A stretch of 64,000 nucleotides of DNA from Lonsdalea britannica. GTDB taxonomy: Bacteria; Pseudomonadota; Gammaproteobacteria; Enterobacterales; Enterobacteriaceae. Position numbers and translations under genes: made by a program. The notes beneath the pieces are model-generated. The model had not been told where the DNA came from. It did no database searches and saw only the letters and a program-made list of their open reading frames with translations. The stretch spans positions 1 to 64,000 of the forward strand of contig NZ_LUTN01000019.1 in assembly GCF_002111595.1 (NCBI RefSeq), given 5' to 3'. Shown piece after piece: positions 51,207 through 59,243 of the stretch (position 1 is the stretch's first letter; the number at the start of each line of letters is the position of its first letter).

Positions 51207-51967
51207 CGCGTCAACGTAGAACGCTTGGCGGGCGGGGGATTGAGCAGGAAGACAACGGCCCCGCGATAAAACGGCGAGGCAGACAGTCGATGCTGCCAGC
51301 GCTCGTCCCAGCGCCCATGTTGCACCAGCCCAAGTCGGAACGGCACTCGCAAGGTTAGCAAGGCCGGAAGGTACTCGGTGTAGCGGTTCACCGTATTGCG
51401 CCCCTGATAAGTCTGCACCACCAGTTCGTCCACGATGTCATTTAGCCGGTTGATTTGAGAGATTTCACCGGTTTTCGCCCAGTCAAGTAGCCCGGTCACG
51501 CTAAGACGGTAGTCCGACGGCAGACGCTGCCGCAGCTGCTGTAGAAAAGCGACGTAGCCGGAGAGATGATAGCTGGCGGCATCGAAATCAATTTGAATGC
51601 CCTCGACTCGATTGCCCAGCGCACGCCAGCGTTGGGCGATGTTGAGGATGCGCGCCAGCTGAGGTTCACCGAAGTCTAGCGTGGTCACCCGGAACGATAG
51701 CCACAGATGTTTGACCGTCAGCGTGCTGGCAGGCAGCCCCTGTCGCAGGAATACGACGTCGCCCCGCCGCAGCGCAATCTCTCCCTGATGCAGATACAGC
51801 GTATCGGCCTGATGCAGTACCGGCTGGGGCTGCACGGCGGCCCACAGCCAGAAGGCGTTATAGCGGGCGGCGTTGACGGTCGTGGCATCCGCATTGATGC
51901 TGGTGAGCAGCAGGCTGGCGATGATAAAACGACGCGCTACCAGTAATATTTGAGCTGCTCGGCCCAT
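51203..51967 (-). CDS. DUF3142-type exported protein, possible TIM-barrel glycosidase-like
   Basis: About 254 residues with an N-terminal hydrophobic signal ([17 protein letters not shown]). The central sequence [31 protein letters not shown] is similar to the DxDxE-type strand of GH18-like barrels, and [19 protein letters not shown] and VQTYQGRNT fit successive barrel strands. Catalytic residues are not proven. The start overlaps the upstream helical-repeat gene by 31 bases, with TAAGGG as ribosome site, so the two are translationally coupled and likely work together in the periplasm. No named homologue recognised; DUF3142 placement is from memory. Confidence 0.65.
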   Translation of the reverse strand: MGRAAQILLVARRFIIASLLLTSINADATTVNAARYNAFWLWAAVQPQPVLHQADTLYLHQGEIALRRGDVVFLRQGLPASTLTVKHLWLSFRVTTLDFGEPQLARILNIAQRWRALGNRVEGIQIDFDAASYHLSGYVAFLQQLRQRLPSDYRLSVTGLLDWAKTGEISQINRLNDIVDELVVQTYQGRNTVNRYTEYLPALLTLRVPFRLGLVQHGRWDERWQHRLSASPFYRGAVVFLLNPPPAKRSTLTR

Positions 51968-54126
51968 TGGCTACCCTTAAACTCGGTTTTGAGCTGTCTG
52001 AACCAGGCTTTGCGAGTGGCCTTGCTGATGTCTTGAGAGCCGCAGCTGTTGTAGCCGCTGGGGGAGTAACAGTAGATTGCACGGTAGAGCGCGTAGCTCT
52101 TGTCTTCCGGTGGGGCCTTCGGGTTGGCGATCACCTCAATATAGCCGTCCAGCCGATTAAACTCCGGTCCCTGATATTGGGTTTTGGCGTCGGTCAGACC
52201 GTTCAGCATGTTGTTTTCCCCCCAGTCGAAACCCACGGTATTGCCGGTACGCAGGAAGAACTCACCCAGGCAGTTGACGGCGCGCGCGTCCTGCGGGTTT
52301 TTGTTCAGGCGGACCACCGTTTCTTGCAGGCTTGAGCACTGATAGCCTTCCTCGGTATCGCTGCCGTCCCAGGAGAACGCCGTCAGATCTTCCTCGTCCC
52401 AACTCATGTTTTCGGTGCTTTTCAGCGGTGGAATGGCGGCGAGTTTTTCGCTGTCCTTCAGATACCCTGCGTAGTCCCTGTGTGTGATCTCCTTGGTAAG
52501 CAGCGTATCCAGCGCAATAGCGCGTTCGGCGGGCGTTTGCTGCGGGCCGGTCTGTTGGCGTAATAGGTTAGCGTCGGCGCTGACTTTAAGGATGGCGGAA
52601 CGGAAGCGCAGATTTTTGACTGGGCTATTCGCCGCAAACACCTGCTCCGGATGACCGCTATCGACCAGCGTTTGGGCCAGCGCGAGCTGGAGGAACTGCT
52701 GTTGGGTGTAGAGGGTGTTCATCGTCAGCAAATGACGCCAGTGCGTTTCGGCTTCCGGCCAACGTTGTAATTGATCCAATGCCAGCCCGCGCAGCGCCTG
52801 ACTGCTATAGGCGACGGTATCCGTCAGGTCCTGACCAGTGGCGGCGGGGAGGGTGCGGAGCACTGCCTCGTAATCCCGCCGGGAATAGAACTGAAAAGCC
52901 CCTTGCAGATAGAGAAACTCGGCGTGCATGCCCGCGCGTTCGAACCCGGAACGCTGCTGTTCAATCTCCTCTTGCGTCAGCGCCGGCAAGTTCATCCAGC
53001 CGTCTGAACTGCGCAGCCGTTTGAGGTCTTGCACCAGAGTCAGCAATGGCACGGCATCGGACGAGACGAAATCGCTGTTTTCCAGCAATTTATCGTCAAT
53101 TTCGTTACTGATATCGAGCAGGGCGGGCACGTTGTCGACTGACGTCAGCGCTTGATTATAGAGGTTGGCTAACGCGATGTGGTCGCCGTTCATCCAGTAG
53201 GCGCGGCGATACAGTCCGCGCGCTGAATCGGCATAAAATCCCTGCGGGTACTGCTTCAAGTAACCGTCGATACGTTCGACGGCGCGCTGTCCGGCCGCTT
53301 TGTCTGTTTTGCGGATATCAAACATGTCGTATTCATCCAGCGCGTGCTGAGTGGCCTGATTGATCGCAACGCGAATCAGCATATAGCGGGCGGTTTCGGC
53401 GACCCAAGGCTGTCCCGCGGTCAGCAACTGCTGAAAGTCGTTATCGGCCTGTTCTAATTCGCCTTTGTAGAAGGCTTGCGCGCTATTCAGGTAGCGGAGG
53501 AAGTCACCCGCATGACCGTTGGCGAGCTGTGAATCTTTATCCAGTGCGGCTCGGGTGGCGGGGTAATCCGCCGAGACCAACGCGATACGCCCCTGCGCCA
53601 GCAGGATCCGTTGCGCTTCCGTCAGGTCGGCGTCACTGCTCAGGACATCGAAAAAATCGCCCAGCGTGCTGAGGCCATTTGATATTCCTCGCCCTTCCAT
53701 GTCCTGCGGGGACAGGGTTTTGAGCTTTTCTATCATGGGTGCGGGCAGATGTAGTCGCTCCGCTTTGGGAAGCAGTTCGGCATTTTCTACCTGTATTACC
53801 TGAGCGTCAGCAATATCGGAAGAGGGCGATGTCGCCTCGTCGGGCGCTTCGGTGGCGACCAGCCCCATCACTCGGTAGGCCGTAAAAGGATCGGTCCGTG
53901 ACTGTCCTGGGTCGGGGATTGGCTGCGGGATAGGGAGCGCTATCTTGTTGCGGCTGCTTTGCAGCAACATCAGGTTGGTGCGGGTATCGTTATCCGGCAG
54001 CAGGTAGGGAAGCGCGGGCATACCGCATTCAGAATCTGTAAATCCGCATATTCCATCGCCAGAGGCGTGAGCGGAAGAAATCAGTAATGTCGTAACCAAA
54101 CCAGCCAGTAGGGCCAATCCTTTCAT
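51937..54126 (-). CDS. Large periplasmic alpha-helical repeat (TPR-like) protein of unknown function
   Basis: 729 residues. Signal peptide MKGLALLAGLVTTLLISSAHA. After a Pro-rich segment (IPQPIPDPGQS), residues 130-500 are helical with TPR-like spacing (LAQGRIALVSADYPATRAAL, YLNSAQAFYKGELEQADNDF, YLQGAFQFYSRRDYEAVLRTL). The C-terminal 130 residues contain several Cys (CSSLQE, AVNCLGEF, IYCYSPSGYNSCGSQD), suggesting disulfides. No family was recognised. It sits between cpxA and the DUF3142 gene on the cpxRA strand, 199 bases after cpxA, with its own TCCTTTTCCTGT-complement ribosome site. A scaffold or outer-membrane-associated assembly role for the DUF3142 partner is a guess. Confidence 0.7.
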   Translation of the reverse strand: MKGLALLAGLVTTLLISSAHASGDGICGFTDSECGMPALPYLLPDNDTRTNLMLLQSSRNKIALPIPQPIPDPGQSRTDPFTAYRVMGLVATEAPDEATSPSSDIADAQVIQVENAELLPKAERLHLPAPMIEKLKTLSPQDMEGRGISNGLSTLGDFFDVLSSDADLTEAQRILLAQGRIALVSADYPATRAALDKDSQLANGHAGDFLRYLNSAQAFYKGELEQADNDFQQLLTAGQPWVAETARYMLIRVAINQATQHALDEYDMFDIRKTDKAAGQRAVERIDGYLKQYPQGFYADSARGLYRRAYWMNGDHIALANLYNQALTSVDNVPALLDISNEIDDKLLENSDFVSSDAVPLLTLVQDLKRLRSSDGWMNLPALTQEEIEQQRSGFERAGMHAEFLYLQGAFQFYSRRDYEAVLRTLPAATGQDLTDTVAYSSQALRGLALDQLQRWPEAETHWRHLLTMNTLYTQQQFLQLALAQTLVDSGHPEQVFAANSPVKNLRFRSAILKVSADANLLRQQTGPQQTPAERAIALDTLLTKEITHRDYAGYLKDSEKLAAIPPLKSTENMSWDEEDLTAFSWDGSDTEEGYQCSSLQETVVRLNKNPQDARAVNCLGEFFLRTGNTVGFDWGENNMLNGLTDAKTQYQGPEFNRLDGYIEVIANPKAPPEDKSYALYRAIYCYSPSGYNSCGSQDISKATRKAWFRQLKTEFKGSQWAEQLKYYW

Positions 54127-54284
54127 GTCCTTTTCCTGTGGGTGAGGTGTCAGGCGATTTCAGGAACGCTGCCCAGATGACGCTGGCGCCGAAGACAGCG
54201 TTGCAAGTCGCTAATTGTGCGACCCTATGAGGTTCACACTCTACCCGACGTCGGGAAAAACTCAATGCGAAGGGGAAGATCGAG

Positions 54285-54314
54285 GCGGAAGAGCTGCGCG
54301 CTCTTCCGCTTTTT
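54285..54314. terminator. Terminator-like hairpin after cpxA
   Basis: GCGGAAGAGC (54285-54294) and GCTCTTCCGC (54300-54309) form a perfect 10-bp stem 12 bases past the cpxA stop. The T run (five T) is on the plus-strand side, so for the minus-strand cpxRA it is a stable hairpin without T tract. It probably reduces read-through from cpxRA into the helical-repeat gene. Confidence 0.55.
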
Positions 54315-54325
54315 ACGAGGGCTGA

Positions 54326-55696
54326 TTAGCGGTGATAAAGCGGCAACCAGATCGTCAACTGCAGGCCGCCGAGAGGGCTGGCGTCGGCCTTGACCCAGCC
54401 ATGATGCTGCGAGATGGCCGTTTCGACGATCGCCAGTCCGAGGCCGGTTCCGCCGGATTCGCGGTCGCGGGCTTCATCGGTACGGTAGAAAGGACGGAAA
54501 ATCTGTTCCCTGTCTTCCGGGCTGACGCCGGGCCCGTCATCGCCGACGATAATGGTGACGCCCTGACCGTCGACGGAGAACGAAACCTCGATGTGCGTTC
54601 TGGAGTAGCGCAGCGCGTTGCGGACCACGTTCTCCAGCGCGCTGTCGAGCGCTGACGGGTTGCCAAACAGCGGCCATGGGCCGGGCGGCGACAGCACGTT
54701 CAGCGTTTTGCCCATCTGCTCCGCTTCAAAGCTGGCGTCGTCCAGCACATCGCTCCATAGTTCATCCGCTTTCAGCGGTTCACGATGCAGTTCGTTTTTG
54801 TGTTGATTACGCGACAGCACCAGCAGATCGCCGATCATGCTGTCCAGACGCTGGGTTTCGGTTTCAATGCGGGTCAGTTCGTTGCTTTCGCCCTGCCTGC
54901 GGCGCAGCAGCGCGCTCGACAGCTGCAGCCGGGTCAGCGGCGTACGCAGTTCGTGAGAGATGTCCGACAACAAACGCTGCTGCACGGTCACCATGCGCTC
55001 CAGCGCGCTCACCATCTGGTTGAAGCTGGCGCCGGTCGCGCGGAATTCGTGCGGGCCGGATTCCAGTTCAGGATGCTGACGCAGGTTGCCTCGCGCGACT
55101 TCGTCGGCCGCGATTTTCAGCTTGCGGGCTGGTTTTGCCAAACTCCAGGCCAGCCACAGCAGCAGCGGGCTACTGATGAGCATGGTGACGATGAGCAGCA
55201 ACAGCGGGCGATCAAACAGCAGGTTGATGAAGTCGGACTGCGGGCTGCTGGCGGGCCGGATCAGGTACAGCAGATAGTTGTCTTCGCTATCCCTGACGGA
55301 GAACGGACCCAGCAGCTCGACGCGGCCGTATTTCTTCTTCTGGGGGAAGTCGGCGTTATCGGACTGGCCGATAAAGTTGCGTACGATCTGCATTTCCTGG
55401 CGCTGCGAACCGATGACGCGCCCCTCGGTGGTCACCAGCAGCAGGCGTTGGCCCGGCGGCGCCCATTTCTCTATGGCGTGAAACAGCCGACGCCACCAGA
55501 GCAGGTCGTTCGCCGGGTCGTGAGCCAGTTCCGCTTCGATATGTTGTTCGAGCATTAATCCCTGACGCTGCTCGCTTTCGAGCAGCGGGGTCAGTTGGCG
55601 GGAGTCCAGTTTGGGCAGCATCAGCACCAGCATCAGCACCAGGACCAGCGTCAGCCAGAATATGGCGAAAATACGGGCAGTAAGGCTGTTGATCAT
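54326..55696 (-). CDS. cpxA: Envelope-stress sensor histidine kinase CpxA
   Basis: 456 residues (E. coli 457). TM1 residues 8-28, periplasmic sensor 29-160, TM2 about 163-185, HAMP to 240. H-box SDISHELRTPLTRLQ with phospho-acceptor His248, N-box ENVVRNALRYS, G boxes VGDDGPGVSPEDR and GGTGLGLAIV. It senses envelope protein misfolding and is inhibited by CpxP. The start overlaps the cpxR stop by four bases. Confidence 0.97.
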   Translation of the reverse strand: MINSLTARIFAIFWLTLVLVLMLVLMLPKLDSRQLTPLLESEQRQGLMLEQHIEAELAHDPANDLLWWRRLFHAIEKWAPPGQRLLLVTTEGRVIGSQRQEMQIVRNFIGQSDNADFPQKKKYGRVELLGPFSVRDSEDNYLLYLIRPASSPQSDFINLLFDRPLLLLIVTMLISSPLLLWLAWSLAKPARKLKIAADEVARGNLRQHPELESGPHEFRATGASFNQMVSALERMVTVQQRLLSDISHELRTPLTRLQLSSALLRRRQGESNELTRIETETQRLDSMIGDLLVLSRNQHKNELHREPLKADELWSDVLDDASFEAEQMGKTLNVLSPPGPWPLFGNPSALDSALENVVRNALRYSRTHIEVSFSVDGQGVTIIVGDDGPGVSPEDREQIFRPFYRTDEARDRESGGTGLGLAIVETAISQHHGWVKADASPLGGLQLTIWLPLYHR

Positions 55697-56391
55697 GCGG
55701 TGGACACCATCAGATAGCCTCGTCCGCGCAAGGTTTTAAACCACGGCAGGCCGTCTTTGCGGTCGGGCAACTTACGTCGCAGATTGGAAATGTGCATGTC
55801 GATGGCGCGGTCAAAAGGCGTTAGCCGTTTGCCGAGCACCTCCTGACTCAGGTGTTCTCGGGATACCACCTGACCCAGGCGCTGCGCCAGCAGATACAGC
55901 AAGGTAAACTCAGTACCGGTCAAATCCAGCACAGTCTCGTCGAAGCTGGCTTCCTGACGGCCGGGATTCAGACGTAGAGCATCCACTTCCAGCGTCGGTG
56001 CGGTTGTCTCGCCCACCTGTTGCTGATCTGTCCAGTTTGACCGGCGTAAGATCGCACGAATACGCGCCACCAGCTCCCGGTCGTTAAACGGTTTCGGCAG
56101 ATAATCATCGGCGCCCAGTTCCAAACCCAGTACGCGGTCCAGCTCGCTGCCGCGCGCGGTCAGCATAATGACGGGCGTCTGATGGCGTTGACGCAGTTCC
56201 TTCAAGGTATCAAGGCCGTTTTTCTTCGGCATCATGACATCCAACAGCAGCAGATCTATTGAATCGTCCAGCGCGCCCAGTGCTTGTTCGCCGTCATAGG
56301 CCACCACCACGTTGAACCCTTCCATTTCGAGCAGTTCCTTCAATAAGGAAGTCAGCTCTTTATCATCGTCAACCAACAGGATTTTATTCAT
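55693..56391 (-). CDS. cpxR: Envelope-stress response regulator CpxR
   Basis: 232 residues. Receiver domain with acidic pocket VDDDKE and phospho-acceptor Asp51 (LLLLDVMMP), Lys in LPKPFNDREL; OmpR-type winged helix ending RGRGYLMV. Autoregulated through the CpxR box in the divergent cpxR-cpxP gap. Confidence 0.97.
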   Translation of the reverse strand: MNKILLVDDDKELTSLLKELLEMEGFNVVVAYDGEQALGALDDSIDLLLLDVMMPKKNGLDTLKELRQRHQTPVIMLTARGSELDRVLGLELGADDYLPKPFNDRELVARIRAILRRSNWTDQQQVGETTAPTLEVDALRLNPGRQEASFDETVLDLTGTEFTLLYLLAQRLGQVVSREHLSQEVLGKRLTPFDRAIDMHISNLRRKLPDRKDGLPWFKTLRGRGYLMVSTA

Positions 56392-56445
56392 GAGTTACCT
56401 ACCTCCTCGGGCAAAATACGCCATAGATTGCCGCTATTCCATGAC

Positions 56446-56460
56446 TTTACGTAGTTTTAC
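56446..56460 (-). promoter_or_regulatory. CpxR box between cpxR and cpxP
   Basis: On the minus strand the sequence is GTAAA-N5-GTAAA, an exact CpxR consensus. It lies about 85 bases upstream of cpxP and 55 bases upstream of cpxR, so it can control both. Confidence 0.92.
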
Positions 56461-56543
56461 ACCGTCTGACGCATGTTTGCAGCGGGGTGTTTAGACTGAA
56501 CCCATCAATTCGCTGAGCGGTACAACTTACTGAGGAGTTATTG

Positions 56544-57041
56544 ATGCGGCGCACCACCTTATTGTCTCTCGCTTCACTGCTGTTGCTGGGTTCCAGCATC
56601 GCTACGGCAGCCGACGCCGGGGGGCTTGGGATGGAAGAACTGACGCAGAATGACTCTGCCACGAAACGCATTCCTAGTCAGCAAAGGATGTTCGATGGCG
56701 TGAAGTTGACGGAACAGCAACGCCAACAGATGCGTGATCTGATGCAGGAAGTGCGGCATGACATGCCTCCCTATTCCGCGCAGGACGTAGAAACAATGTA
56801 TCAATTGGTTATAGCTGAAAAATTCGATGAGGCGGCCGTACGGGCGCAAATCAATAAAATGACGCAGGCGCAGATTGCACGCCAGGTGGAAATGGCCCGG
56901 GTGCGTAATCAGATGTACAGCCTGCTGACGCCGGAACAGAAAGAAGTGCTGCGTCGTAAGCATGAGCAGCATATGGAAGTGATTCGCGAGCAAATCTCAG
57001 TCGCGAATCAGCAGGAAAAATATTTTAGCGTGCCGAAGTGA
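56544..57041 (+). CDS. cpxP: Periplasmic Cpx inhibitor and adaptor CpxP
   Basis: 165-residue periplasmic protein that restrains CpxA and delivers misfolded pilins to DegP. Signal peptide ends ATA near residue 21. The two LTxxQ motifs, [12 protein letters not shown] and [12 protein letters not shown], are present and the rest is helical. The start is ATG at 56544 behind GAGGAG; the preceding TTG at 56541 is in frame but less likely. Divergent from cpxR. Confidence 0.95.
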   Translation: MRRTTLLSLASLLLLGSSIATAADAGGLGMEELTQNDSATKRIPSQQRMFDGVKLTEQQRQQMRDLMQEVRHDMPPYSAQDVETMYQLVIAEKFDEAAVRAQINKMTQAQIARQVEMARVRNQMYSLLTPEQKEVLRRKHEQHMEVIREQISVANQQEKYFSVPK

Positions 57042-57144
57042 GCCTTTGACTGAGGTGTAGGCAGCGCAAAAGCGGAATCCCTGAGCAGTCCCTGTGAGTT
57101 GTTGAACGATAGTGAAACGTTGTGTGTGTAGATGATAGACCCTG

Positions 57145-57206
57145 TTTTCCTTGCCATAGACACCATCCCTGTCTATTTGCCCTCCTTGATGGAGGGCTTT
57201 TTTTTG
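57145..57206 (+). ncRNA. cpxQ: CpxQ sRNA from the cpxP 3' UTR
   Basis: The segment TTTTCCTTGCCATAGACACC (57145-57164), followed by ATCCCTGTCT, is almost identical to the 5' and seed part of E. coli/Salmonella CpxQ, the Hfq-bound sRNA cut from cpxP mRNA by RNase E that represses envelope genes under Cpx stress. It ends in a perfect 7-bp terminator stem and nine T, as an Hfq-bound sRNA should. The stem-loop sequence differs from E. coli but the seed is kept. A spacer of about 100 bases separates it from the cpxP stop; in E. coli the two are closer. Confidence 0.88.
57179..57206 (+). terminator. Terminator of cpxP and CpxQ
   Basis: GCCCTCC (57179-57185) pairs with GGAGGGC (57191-57197) around TTGAT, followed by nine T. 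Very strong Rho-independent terminator. Confidence 0.94.
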
Positions 57207-57421
57207 GCTATTTCCGGTAAACACCTTTCAAAACAAAAAGATATAAACCAAATGCAAGCGGTTAGCATGTGGACGGATACAGGCCAAAAACCGGTTTTTT
57301 CCTCAAGTGTGGACACCATGGGGTCACTTTTTACAGCGCGTATCCCGGATATGTGTGAATCGCAGACTCAGTCCTTGCACGACGGCTTTTTTCCTTTGTC
57401 AGATTATCAATATCCTATCTG

Positions 57422-57577
57422 AGAAAGAAAAAATTGTGGGGAAATCACTTCTGGCAAAGAGGGTATTTCGTGGACTCGGTAGGAGCGAACGAAGAGATTA
57501 TTCGCAGATATGTCAGGTATCAGGACAAGGTAGCGAAAGAGGAAGCGGAAAAACAAATGCAACTGGGGTTGGAATAA
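57422..57577 (+). pseudogene. 3' remnant of an IS200/IS605-type transposase tnpA
   Basis: Translation in the frame ending at 57577 gives KLWGNHFWQRGYFVDSVGA followed by NEEIIRRYVRYQDK, the typical C-terminal end of TnpA of the IS200/IS605 (Y1, HUH) group, with the helix carrying the nucleophilic Tyr (RRYVRYQ). The HUH metal site and the rest of the N-terminal part are missing upstream: the region 57207-57421 shows no matching sequence. The last 35 codons also read from a GTG at 57470 behind AAGAGGG. Non-functional alone. Confidence 0.72.
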
Positions 57578-57587
57578 TAGTGTTTAA

Positions 57588-57639
57588 GCCCCCTTTTAGG
57601 GGGCCGTGTCAAAGCCGCCTTCTATGAAGGCGGATTTTT
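57588..57639 (+). mobile_element. Right-end hairpins of the IS200/IS605-like remnant
   Basis: Two adjacent hairpins follow the tnpA remnant: GCCCCC/GGGGGC (57588-57593 with 57599-57604) and CCGCCTTC/GAAGGCGG (57615-57622 with 57626-57633), the latter followed by ATTTTTA. IS200/IS605 elements carry such subterminal imperfect palindromes at their right end; the second may also act as a terminator. The left end was not found. Confidence 0.55.
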
Positions 57640-57943
57640 ACTTAAATAGCAAAAAATTAAGTGTAAAAAGGATCTCAAGAATATCTTCAATGAGATTATG
57701 CCTTTTCCTTTTTACCATCGGCAATACCTTTGGTACGGCAGGCTCTACACCACATCTGAGAGCCCCCCCTTCAGGTACATTTCTAAAACTAAATAAAGGC
57801 TCAATCTCTTGATACGTTGTAGCCATAACAGGATTAAACTTATAGTCATAATCAGAACAATGGCATTGATGGGGTAATGTTATTGTTCTGATCACAGATA
57901 ATCCCCAGTATTTAACTAAACAACTAATAAGACTATAAAACAA
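57638..57943 (-). CDS. Uncertain small ORF in the accessory patch
   Basis: Open frame of about 101 codons beginning with TTG, or about 62 codons from an ATG at 57826 (MATTYQEIEPLFSF). It ends KRKRHNLIEDILEILFTLNFLLFK, abutting the IS hairpins. I do not recognise a family. Neither start has a good ribosome site, and the upstream part overlaps an 11-bp inverted repeat. It may be a fragment of a mobile-element gene. Confidence 0.25.
   Translation of the reverse strand: MFYSLISCLVKYWGLSVIRTITLPHQCHCSDYDYKFNPVMATTYQEIEPLFSFRNVPEGGALRCGVEPAVPKVLPMVKRKRHNLIEDILEILFTLNFLLFK
57851..57892. repeat. 11-bp perfect inverted repeat in the accessory patch
   Basis: ATCAGAACAAT (57851-57861) and ATTGTTCTGAT (57882-57892) are exact complements separated by 20 bases. 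It lies about 100 bases downstream of the immunity-like gene on the minus strand and could be its transcript-end hairpin or part of an element end. No T tract on either side. Confidence 0.6.
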
Positions 57944-57988
57944 AGTAATACTAAAATAATTATAAACGAAAAGATAACAAATCAGTGG

Positions 57989-58258
57989 TTATCTTATCTT
58001 TTTAAAAATTAAAAGAATCATAATCATACAGATAGGAAAAGCAATAAATGAAGCCCAATAAATTGAATCTATGTGTTCTTGCATCAATTCCACAATAGCA
58101 TTGTGATATTCAATAGATATATTCTTCTCTGAAGAGTACATGATATCCTTATCAAAGGATATTGCACCGACCCCACCAACCAGCAAATAATAAAATAAAA
58201 ATGAAAGTGAAATACTGAACCATCGTATAAACGTTTTGCTTTTACTTGTTAACATCAT
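57989..58258 (-). CDS. Small two-helix membrane protein, putative immunity protein
   Basis: 89 residues with two clear membrane helices (WFSISLSFLFYYLLVGGVGAI near 13-33 and IYWASFIAFPICMIMILLIF near 65-84) and a hydrophilic middle (DIMYSSEKNISIEYHNAIVELM), which would face the periplasm if both ends are cytoplasmic. Its start overlaps the end of the putative hydrolase gene by 17 bases, so the two are translationally coupled. This arrangement is common for effector and immunity pairs; no family was recognised. AT-rich compared with the chromosome backbone. Confidence 0.55.
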   Translation of the reverse strand: MMLTSKSKTFIRWFSISLSFLFYYLLVGGVGAISFDKDIMYSSEKNISIEYHNAIVELMQEHIDSIYWASFIAFPICMIMILLIFKKIR

Positions 58259-59243
58259 GCATTCCTTCTAATAATCCACCAAAAGTACCTCCAGAATAAG
58301 GTGATACTTCTCCGATACTTGAGGAAACTTCAGAGACGCTCCTACCCACAACCATTTCAAGTGTATTTTCACTTATAGGTGTATGGTTATCGATGTTAGG
58401 ATACTGTTTTTTAAACTCACTGGTCATATCAACAACAAGCATGGATTGCTCTTTGCTTTTCTTCTCTAAATACCTTCGCAGTGATACAGGTATTGCAAAA
58501 TCTTCTTCATACTTGATATACAGCTGAGAGTTAGTTGTATACCCATTTTTAAAGACTTGTGATCCAGCGATCTTTACGCCTTTTGTTGCATGGGTTGTAC
58601 AGTTCACGCCAGTGACATCGTATTGATCAATAGTGTGTCCATTTCTTTTAGTACTGTCCTTCATAAATGGAGTCTCTTTTGCTTTTACTCCTGAATGCCA
58701 CAATTTTTCAAAGTACATTCTTGTAATCACCGGATCTGCGTCTGTAATTATGAACGCTTTGGCTTCCATCTTGTATAATTCTTCTCGATAATATTTTCTC
58801 GCATCTTCAAATTGCAAAAAATTAAGAATACCATCACCGACAACTCCGGCAATACCAGACCGTCTACCGAATCGGCCATAAGTGAAAACAGAAGCATTAT
58901 TACCCTCATGAACAGAGACAAAAGCGTGTCCTGTCCCCTTAATTTCTGTCCAGATAAAGACACCGTTCTCTAATGGGTTATTTTCTTTTTTGCACTGTTG
59001 TATCTGATCGACCCATTCTCCTTTTGCGGGGGTGAGGTAAATGGGGTCATCTTTGAGGTACGTTACGGGTTCTGGCTTAATATTTTCCCGGGGATTCTGC
59101 CATAGGCCTAACCCGCGGCCATATTGCATAAATTTATTGTGCTCCACTAAATCCGCTCCATGTGGTTTTTGCGTCCATAAATATGTTATTAATGAATAGG
59201 TTACCATAACGCTTGTTACGCGCAACGCTTCAGCCGCCCCCAA
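58242..59243 (-). CDS. Putative Cys-His hydrolase (permuted papain-like / DUF4105-like), candidate secreted effector
   Basis: 333 codons from TTG at 59243 or about 321 from ATG at 59207. A short hydrophobic stretch (VMVTYSLITYLW) is followed by a soluble domain. GTGHAFVSV (His106) followed by SVFTYGRFG, and much later DVTGVNCTTHATK (Cys215), give the His-then-Cys order and NCTT motif of permuted papain-like and DUF4105-type hydrolases. Several such folds are peptidoglycan amidase or peptidase effectors of type VI secretion, but no PAAR, VgrG or Rhs domain is present and no T6SS gene is in the window. Low GC and a nearby IS remnant point to horizontal acquisition. The frame is open slightly upstream, so the original N-terminus may be lost. 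Confidence 0.55.
   Translation of the reverse strand: MGAAEALRVTSVMVTYSLITYLWTQKPHGADLVEHNKFMQYGRGLGLWQNPRENIKPEPVTYLKDDPIYLTPAKGEWVDQIQQCKKENNPLENGVFIWTEIKGTGHAFVSVHEGNNASVFTYGRFGRRSGIAGVVGDGILNFLQFEDARKYYREELYKMEAKAFIITDADPVITRMYFEKLWHSGVKAKETPFMKDSTKRNGHTIDQYDVTGVNCTTHATKGVKIAGSQVFKNGYTTNSQLYIKYEEDFAIPVSLRRYLEKKSKEQSMLVVDMTSEFKKQYPNIDNHTPISENTLEMVVGRSVSEVSSSIGEVSPYSGGTFGGLLEGMHDVNK

Noticed and set aside
57132-57422. 96-codon ORF over CpxQ and its terminator
   Set aside because: It reads through a strong terminator and a conserved sRNA; composition gives no domain. Chance ORF.
57307-57627. 106-codon ORF overlapping the tnpA remnant in another frame
   Set aside because: The competing frame gives clear IS200/IS605 TnpA C-terminal sequence, while this one gives none.
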